A DNA stretch of 64,000 nt from CAXBCP01 sp047638395 (GTDB lineage: Bacteria > Pseudomonadota > Alphaproteobacteria > MPNO01 > UBA830), in contig JBLIMV010000018.1 of the NCBI GenBank assembly GCA_047638395.1, positions 62,001 to 126,000 on the forward strand. Reading direction: 5' to 3'. Numbering within the stretch: position 1 is the first letter of the stretch; the number at the start of each line of letters is the position of its first letter. A program made the position numbers and the translations under genes. The notes under the pieces were generated by a model. The model ran no database searches. It had not been told where the DNA came from and saw only the letters and a program-made list of their open reading frames with translations. This document shows positions 59,845 through 64,000 of this stretch, piece after piece.

Positions 59845-60390
59845 TTAGCTAGTAAACGGGAAATTGAAACCCTTAAGCAGCGCACGTGCCTGCTCGTCGT
59901 CGGGTGCCGTCGTACAAACGACGATGTCCATACCCCGGAATTCATCAACTTGATCGTAGTCGATTTCCGGGAAAATGATCTGCTCGGTAATGCCCGTGGC
60001 GTAATTGCCACGACCATCAAAACTCTTCGGCGACAGGCCGCGAAAGTCACGAACGCGCGGAAGCGCGATATTGACCAGACGGTCGACGAATTCATACATA
60101 CGGTCGCGCCGCAGCGTCACTTTGACGCCGATCGGCATGCCTTCGCGAAGCTTGAACGTCGCAACCGACTTACGGGCGCGGACGATCACGGGCTTCTGGC
60201 CGGCAATAACCGTCATATCGCGCGCTGCATTATCGACCTTCTTGGAATCGTTGACGGCTTCGCCAACACCCATATTGAGCACGACCTTGTCCAGCCGCGG
60301 GATCTGCATCGGATTTGCGTATCCGAACTGCTCCTGCATGGACGCCCGGATTTCCGATGCGTAGATATCTTGTAAACGCGTTCCCATCAT
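59845..60390 (-). CDS. rplE: 50S ribosomal protein L5
   Basis: A 5S rRNA-binding protein of 181 residues. YASEIRASMQEQFGYANPMQ, PRLDKVVLNMGVGEAVNDSK, VRARKSVATFKLREGMPIGV and ALPRVRDFRGLSPKSFDGRG are typical. Two adjacent ATG codons begin the gene. Confidence 0.98.
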   Translation of the reverse strand: MMGTRLQDIYASEIRASMQEQFGYANPMQIPRLDKVVLNMGVGEAVNDSKKVDNAARDMTVIAGQKPVIVRARKSVATFKLREGMPIGVKVTLRRDRMYEFVDRLVNIALPRVRDFRGLSPKSFDGRGNYATGITEQIIFPEIDYDQVDEFRGMDIVVCTTAPDDEQARALLKGFNFPFTS

Positions 60391-60397
60391 CGGCTCC

Positions 60398-60712
60398 CTA
60401 ATCGATCACTTCGCCGGACCGCTTCGCATAGCGGACCTTGCGGCCGTCTTCGAGTGAACGGAAACCGACACGAGTGGCTTCTCCACCATCCGGATCAATC
60501 AACGCCACATTAGACATGTGGATCGATGCTTCCTTCTCGACGATACCGCCCTGCTGGGTCTGGGTTTGGCGCTCATGGCGTTTCACCATATGCACACCCT
60601 GAACCAGGACACGACTATCGTCGCCCATCACTTTGAGCACGTTGCCCTTTTTACCTTTGTCGCGACCGGAGATGACAATCACCTCGTCGCCTTTTCTAAT
60701 TCGCGCAGCCAT
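60398..60712 (-). CDS. rplX: 50S ribosomal protein L24
   Basis: A 104-residue assembly initiator of the large subunit with the KOW motif at the start: RKGDEVIVISGRDKGKKGNV, then VQGVHMVKRHERQTQTQQGG and RVGFRSLEDGRKVRYAKRSG. Confidence 0.98.
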   Translation of the reverse strand: MAARIRKGDEVIVISGRDKGKKGNVLKVMGDDSRVLVQGVHMVKRHERQTQTQQGGIVEKEASIHMSNVALIDPDGGEATRVGFRSLEDGRKVRYAKRSGEVID

Positions 60713-60734
60713 TTACTTGCTCCGATTCCCCCGC

Positions 60735-61103
60735 CTACAGAACTTCTGGGGCGAGAGAAATTATTTTCATGTATTTCCGGGCACGCAGCTCGCGAGTCAC
60801 CGGACCGAAAATTCGTGTACCAATCGGCTCGTTCGCATTGTTCAGTATCACCGCCGCATTCCGATCGAACCGGATGGTCGTGCCATCGGCACGGCGGATT
60901 TCCTTGGACGTCCGAACGATAACTGCGCGGTGCACATCACCCTTCTTCACGCGTCCACGCGGAATAGCTTCCTTAACGGAAACAACGATGACGTCACCGA
61001 CTGTCGCCCAGCGCCGCTTCGAGCCGCCCAGAATCCGTATGCACTGCACACGGCGTGCGCCGGAGTTGTCGGCGACCTCTAGGTTGGATTCAGGGATAAT
61101 CAT
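60735..61103 (-). CDS. rplN: 50S ribosomal protein L14
   Basis: A 122-residue large-subunit protein, starting MIIPESNLEVADNSGARRVQ and containing GDVIVVSVKEAIPRGRVKKG, HRAVIVRTSKEIRRADG and GTRIFGPVTRELRARKYMKI. Confidence 0.98.
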   Translation of the reverse strand: MIIPESNLEVADNSGARRVQCIRILGGSKRRWATVGDVIVVSVKEAIPRGRVKKGDVHRAVIVRTSKEIRRADGTTIRFDRNAAVILNNANEPIGTRIFGPVTRELRARKYMKIISLAPEVL

Positions 61104-61129
61104 TTATCTTGTCCTTGTACGTCAGCGCT

Positions 61130-61366
61130 TCACGCGTCGTCGAAGATGACTTCCCAGGTCTTCGACTTGGAAATTGGTTTGCATTCGCGAATACGGACGA
61201 CCTCGCCCGCTTTGCACTTATTTTCGGGATCATGTGCGGCAAACTTCTTCGAGCGCCGGATGATCTTCTTATAGAGCGGGTGCTGGACCTGGCGTTCGAC
61301 GCGAACCGTGACGGTCTTGTCGGCCTTGTCGGAAACAACCGTTCCCTGGAGAATTCTTTTAGGCAT
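61130..61366 (-). CDS. rpsQ: 30S ribosomal protein S17
   Basis: A 78-residue small-subunit protein with MPKRILQGTVVSDKADKTVT, HPLYKKIIRRSKKFAAHDPE and KAGEVVRIRECKPISKSKTW. Confidence 0.98.
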   Translation of the reverse strand: MPKRILQGTVVSDKADKTVTVRVERQVQHPLYKKIIRRSKKFAAHDPENKCKAGEVVRIRECKPISKSKTWEVIFDDA

Positions 61367-61381
61367 AGTCTCTACCGTTCC

Positions 61382-61591
61382 TTACGACGCAGCGGCGGCA
61401 ACAAGCCGACGCTCGGTCATCACCGTCTGTATTCTTGCGATATCGCGACGAACATCGCCGACGCGGCTTGTGGCCTCAAGCTGGCCAGATGCACGCTGAA
61501 AGCGCAGGTTCAACTGCTCACGCTTCAGTTTCTGCAAATCATCTTTTAATTCGTCGTCAGATTTCTGACGAAGATCAGCTGCTACAGCCAT
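61382..61591 (-). CDS. rpmC: 50S ribosomal protein L29
   Basis: A 69-residue protein at the tunnel exit and signal-recognition-particle docking site. The helical hairpin RQKSDDELKDDLQKLKREQL and SRVGDVRRDIARIQTVMTER are recognisable. It follows rplP by three bases. Confidence 0.97.
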   Translation of the reverse strand: MAVAADLRQKSDDELKDDLQKLKREQLNLRFQRASGQLEATSRVGDVRRDIARIQTVMTERRLVAAAAS

Positions 61592-61594
61592 GAC

Positions 61595-62017
61595 TTAAGC
61601 CCCTCCGCCAACAAGACGTGTCACAATTTTCGTCTGCACCGGCAGTTTGGCCGCCGCAAGCTCAAGCGCCACTTTGGCGATATCCTGGGGCACGCCGTCG
61701 ATTTCAAACATAATCCGACCGGGCTTAACGCGCGCTGCCCAGTACTCTACCGAACCCTTACCTTTACCCTGGCGGACTTCAGCAGGTTTCTGCGTCACCG
61801 GCACATCGGGGAAAATACGGATCCAGACGCGTCCGGACCGGCGCATGTGGCGCGTGATCGCCCGCCGCGAGGCCTCGATCTGACGCGCGGTCACACGACC
61901 AGGCGTCAATGCCTTAAGTCCGTACGAGCCGAACGTAAGGGTCGTCGCGCCCTTAGCATTTCCCTTAATCCGGCCCTTAAAGGCCTTGCGGAATTTCGTT
62001 TTCTTTGGTGCCAGCAT
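61595..62017 (-). CDS. rplP: 50S ribosomal protein L16
   Basis: A 140-residue protein near the A-site tRNA elbow. It has MLAPKKTKFRKAFKGRIKGN, TARQIEASRRAITRHMRRSG, RIFPDVPVTQKPAEVRQGKG and EYWAARVKPGRIMFEIDGV. Confidence 0.98.
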   Translation of the reverse strand: MLAPKKTKFRKAFKGRIKGNAKGATTLTFGSYGLKALTPGRVTARQIEASRRAITRHMRRSGRVWIRIFPDVPVTQKPAEVRQGKGKGSVEYWAARVKPGRIMFEIDGVPQDIAKVALELAAAKLPVQTKIVTRLVGGGA

Positions 62018-62041
62018 CTTAGTGTTCCTGTTTTCCGGTTC

Positions 62042-62722
62042 TTACCGGCTGACTTGCTGTTCCTGAAGACGCTTATCCTGCGCCATCGGGTCATGCGCAA
62101 GGATTTCGCCCTTACAGATCCAGACTTTGACGCCGCATGCGCCATAAGTGGTCCGGCCCGTCGCTGTGCCGTAATCAACGTCGGCGCGCAGCGTGTGAAG
62201 CGGCACACGACCTTCGCGATACCATTCCGTCCGCGCGATTTCCGCACCACCGAGCCGACCGGCGCAGTTGATCCGGATACCTTCGGCACCGAGGCGCATT
62301 GCCGACTGAACGGCACGCTTCATGGCCCGACGGAACGCAACCCGGCGTTCAAGCTGCTGCGCGATGTTCTCGGCAACCAGCTTCGCATCAATTTCGGGCT
62401 TGCGAATTTCGACGATGTTCAGATGAACCTCGCTATTCGTCATGCGGGAGATGTCCTGACGGAGCTTCTCGATATCCGCGCCCTTTTTGCCGATCACAAC
62501 ACCCGGACGAGCCGAATGAATGGTGACGCGGGCTTTCTTGGCCGGACGCTCGATAACAACGCGGCTGATGCCCGCCTGAGCAAGGCGATCGAAGAGAAAT
62601 GTACGCAGTTTGATGTCTTCATGCAGAAGACCCGCATAATTCTCATCATTCGCATACCAGCGGGAATCCCACGTACGGTTGATACCGAGGCGAAGCCCAA
62701 TCGGATTTACTTTTTGCCCCAT
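62042..62722 (-). CDS. rpsC: 30S ribosomal protein S3
   Basis: A 226-residue small-subunit head protein at the mRNA entry. MGQKVNPIGLRLGINRTWDS, the KH motif region RPGVVIGKKGADIEKLRQDI and GCAGRLGGAEIARTEWYREG-type AGRLGGAEIARTEWYREG are present. Its ATG overlaps the rplV stop by one base (TGATG). Confidence 0.98.
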   Translation of the reverse strand: MGQKVNPIGLRLGINRTWDSRWYANDENYAGLLHEDIKLRTFLFDRLAQAGISRVVIERPAKKARVTIHSARPGVVIGKKGADIEKLRQDISRMTNSEVHLNIVEIRKPEIDAKLVAENIAQQLERRVAFRRAMKRAVQSAMRLGAEGIRINCAGRLGGAEIARTEWYREGRVPLHTLRADVDYGTATGRTTYGACGVKVWICKGEILAHDPMAQDKRLQEQQVSR

Positions 62723-63102
62723 CAGGCTTCCTCCTCGACTTCGCGTACAACAACGGTGAGGTTGCTGAACGGCTTTTGAATTTTGCCAACCCGGCCACGT
62801 GCGCGGGCGCGAAAACGTTTCATAACAAACGCCTTACCAACGCTCGCTTCGGACACAACCAGACGATCTACATCGAGCTGGTGATTGTTTTCTGCATTCG
62901 CAATCGCCGCCTGCAGAACCGTCCTTACAGTGACTGCAATGCGCTTGCGCGAAAAGCTGAGTTCCGCAAGCGCACGCTCTGCCGGCAGACCACGAATGGA
63001 CTGAGCGACGAGGTTCAGCTTCTGCGGGCTGACGCGGATCGTCTTCGCGAACGCCTTTGCTTCGTTATCCGCAAGACGGCGCGGAGTTGAAGATTTGCTC
63101 AT
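62722..63102 (-). CDS. rplV: 50S ribosomal protein L22
   Basis: A 126-residue exit-tunnel protein. It has ADNEAKAFAKTIRVSPQKLN, RGLPAERALAELSFSRKRIA, AIANAENNHQLDVDRLVV and MKRFRARARGRVGKIQKPFS. I chose ATG at 63102 (MSKSSTPRRLADNEAK), one base after rpsS; a longer frame would overlap rpsS. Confidence 0.98.
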   Translation of the reverse strand: MSKSSTPRRLADNEAKAFAKTIRVSPQKLNLVAQSIRGLPAERALAELSFSRKRIAVTVRTVLQAAIANAENNHQLDVDRLVVSEASVGKAFVMKRFRARARGRVGKIQKPFSNLTVVVREVEEEA

Positions 63103-63103
63103 A

Positions 63104-63382
63104 TCAGCCCCGTTTCGATTTCTTATCCGACGCATGACCGAAATAGGTCCGCGTCGCAGCGAATTCACCGAACTTGTGGCCAACCATGTTTTCGGTCACC
63201 AGGACGGGAATATGTTTATGACCGTTGTGAACACCGAAGGTCAGACCGACGAACTGCGGCAAAACCGTAGACCGCCGTGACCAGATCTTGATCACATCGT
63301 TTCGGCCGGACGCACGGGTCTCCTCTGCCTTCTTAAGCAGATAGCCGTCAACGAACGGACCTTTCCAAACAGAACGCGACAT
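63104..63382 (-). CDS. rpsS: 30S ribosomal protein S19
   Basis: A 92-residue small-subunit head protein with MSRSVWKGPFVDGYLLKKAE, IKIWSRRSTVLPQFVGLTFG and NGHKHIPVLVTENMVGHKFG. Confidence 0.98.
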   Translation of the reverse strand: MSRSVWKGPFVDGYLLKKAEETRASGRNDVIKIWSRRSTVLPQFVGLTFGVHNGHKHIPVLVTENMVGHKFGEFAATRTYFGHASDKKSKRG

Positions 63383-63397
63383 GTTGCTTCCCTCTTC

Positions 63398-64000
63398 CTA
63401 CTTCTTCCGCCGACGGCGCATGATGAGATCGTCGGACTTCTTCTTCCGACGCGTACGCGCTCCTTTAGTCGGCTTGCCCCAGGGCGATACCGGGTGGCGA
63501 CCGCCGGACGTGCGGCCTTCGCCGCCGCCATGCGGATGATCCACCGGGTTCATCGCGACGCCACGGACCTTCGGGCGCTTCCCCAGCCAGCGGCTACGGC
63601 CGGCCTTGGACATGTTTTGGTTCTTGTTATCCGAATTCGAAACTGCACCCACGGTCGCCATGCATTTTGCAGGAACCATGCGAAGCTCGCCAGACGTCAG
63701 CCGAAGCTGCGCGAAACCGGAATCCTTACCGATGAGCTGAACATAAGTGCCCGCAGCGCGGGCCATCTGTCCGCCACGACCGGGTTTCATCTCAACGTTA
63801 TGGATGATCGTACCGACCGGCATGTTCTCCATCGGCATCGCGTTGCCTGGCTTGATGTCAGCGCGGTTAGCCGCGACGACACGATCGCCTTCCTGCAACC
63901 GCTGGGGCGCAATGATATAGGCCTGCTCACCGTCATCGTATTTCAATAGCGCAATAAAGGCCGACCGGTTGGGGTCATACTCGATGCGCTCGACAACGGC
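63398..64000 (-). CDS. rplB: 50S ribosomal protein L2 (partial)
   Basis: The C-terminal 200 residues of L2, a core peptidyl-transferase protein; the start lies beyond the right window edge. RIEYDPNRSAFIALLKYDDG enters from the edge, then GDRVVAANRADIKPGNAMPM, GGQMARAAGTYVQLIGKD, RGVAMNPVDHPHGGGEGRTS and the basic tail TRRKKKSDDLIMRRRRKK. The HPHGGGEGR stretch near the active centre is intact. Confidence 0.97.
   Translation of the reverse strand, partial: AVVERIEYDPNRSAFIALLKYDDGEQAYIIAPQRLQEGDRVVAANRADIKPGNAMPMENMPVGTIIHNVEMKPGRGGQMARAAGTYVQLIGKDSGFAQLRLTSGELRMVPAKCMATVGAVSNSDNKNQNMSKAGRSRWLGKRPKVRGVAMNPVDHPHGGGEGRTSGGRHPVSPWGKPTKGARTRRKKKSDDLIMRRRRKK

Overview
The window reads as chromosomal DNA of an alphaproteobacterium, probably of the Rhodospirillales type. 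This rests on gene content: an ATP12-type F1 assembly chaperone, a DUF1489 gene, an S10-spc-alpha ribosomal block lacking rpsD and rpmJ, a CCA-encoding tRNA-Gly, and many short 'ATGA/GTGA' gene overlaps. Both window ends cut genes: folK on the left and rplB on the right. No insertion sequence, phage, CRISPR array or rRNA gene was seen, and no gap between genes exceeds about 250 bases.

Layout. 1-6.2 kb: housekeeping genes (folK, a NYN-domain protein, family 5 uracil-DNA glycosylase, a sulfite-oxidase-fold molybdoprotein, smpB, dapA, soluble lytic transglycosylase). 6.2-10.9 kb: a dehalogenase / alpha-beta hydrolase / threonine-dehydratase-like run facing a bactofilin + M23 peptidase pair. 11-13 kb: an unusual Rieske / small protein / amidohydrolase operon. 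13-18.3 kb: a tightly packed six-gene minus-strand operon (FAH, DUF120 riboflavin-kinase-like protein, enolase-superfamily enzyme, FAH, gentisate-1,2-dioxygenase-like cupin, GNAT) with a candidate -10 box. 18.3-21.7 kb: tRNA-Gly(CCC) and a CHASE-PAS-PAS histidine kinase with a single-domain response regulator. 21.8-26.8 kb: small-molecule metabolism genes and a CaiB-type CoA transferase. 26.9-31.9 kb: three consecutive TSUP-family permeases, then a molybdopterin oxidoreductase and a RidA-type protein.

32.1-42.4 kb is an aromatic catabolism island. One plus-strand operon encodes the lower meta-cleavage route (semialdehyde dehydrogenase, 2-oxopent-4-enoate hydratase, acylating acetaldehyde dehydrogenase, 4-hydroxy-2-oxovalerate aldolase, oxalocrotonate decarboxylase). 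It meets, tail to tail with no spacer, a minus-strand operon for a ring-hydroxylating dioxygenase (alpha, beta) and a PdxA/TphB-family dehydrogenase. A divergent GntR regulator, a Rieske ferredoxin and a ferredoxin reductase complete the oxygenase. A GntR-type operator lies in the divergent promoter region. No extradiol ring-cleavage enzyme is present in the window.

42.4-52.3 kb: DUF1489, a response regulator with an Hpt-like partner lacking its histidine, mgtE, tRNA-Leu(GAG) with terminator, lipB, and a minus-strand operon degP-like / rarA / crcB / rluC / HAD phosphatase / ATP12 / acylphosphatase. 52.3-64 kb: the ribosomal protein operon on the minus strand from rplB (cut) to rplQ, with secY, adk and rpoA, ending in a clear intrinsic terminator. 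All functions are inferred from reading protein motifs; no database search was run.
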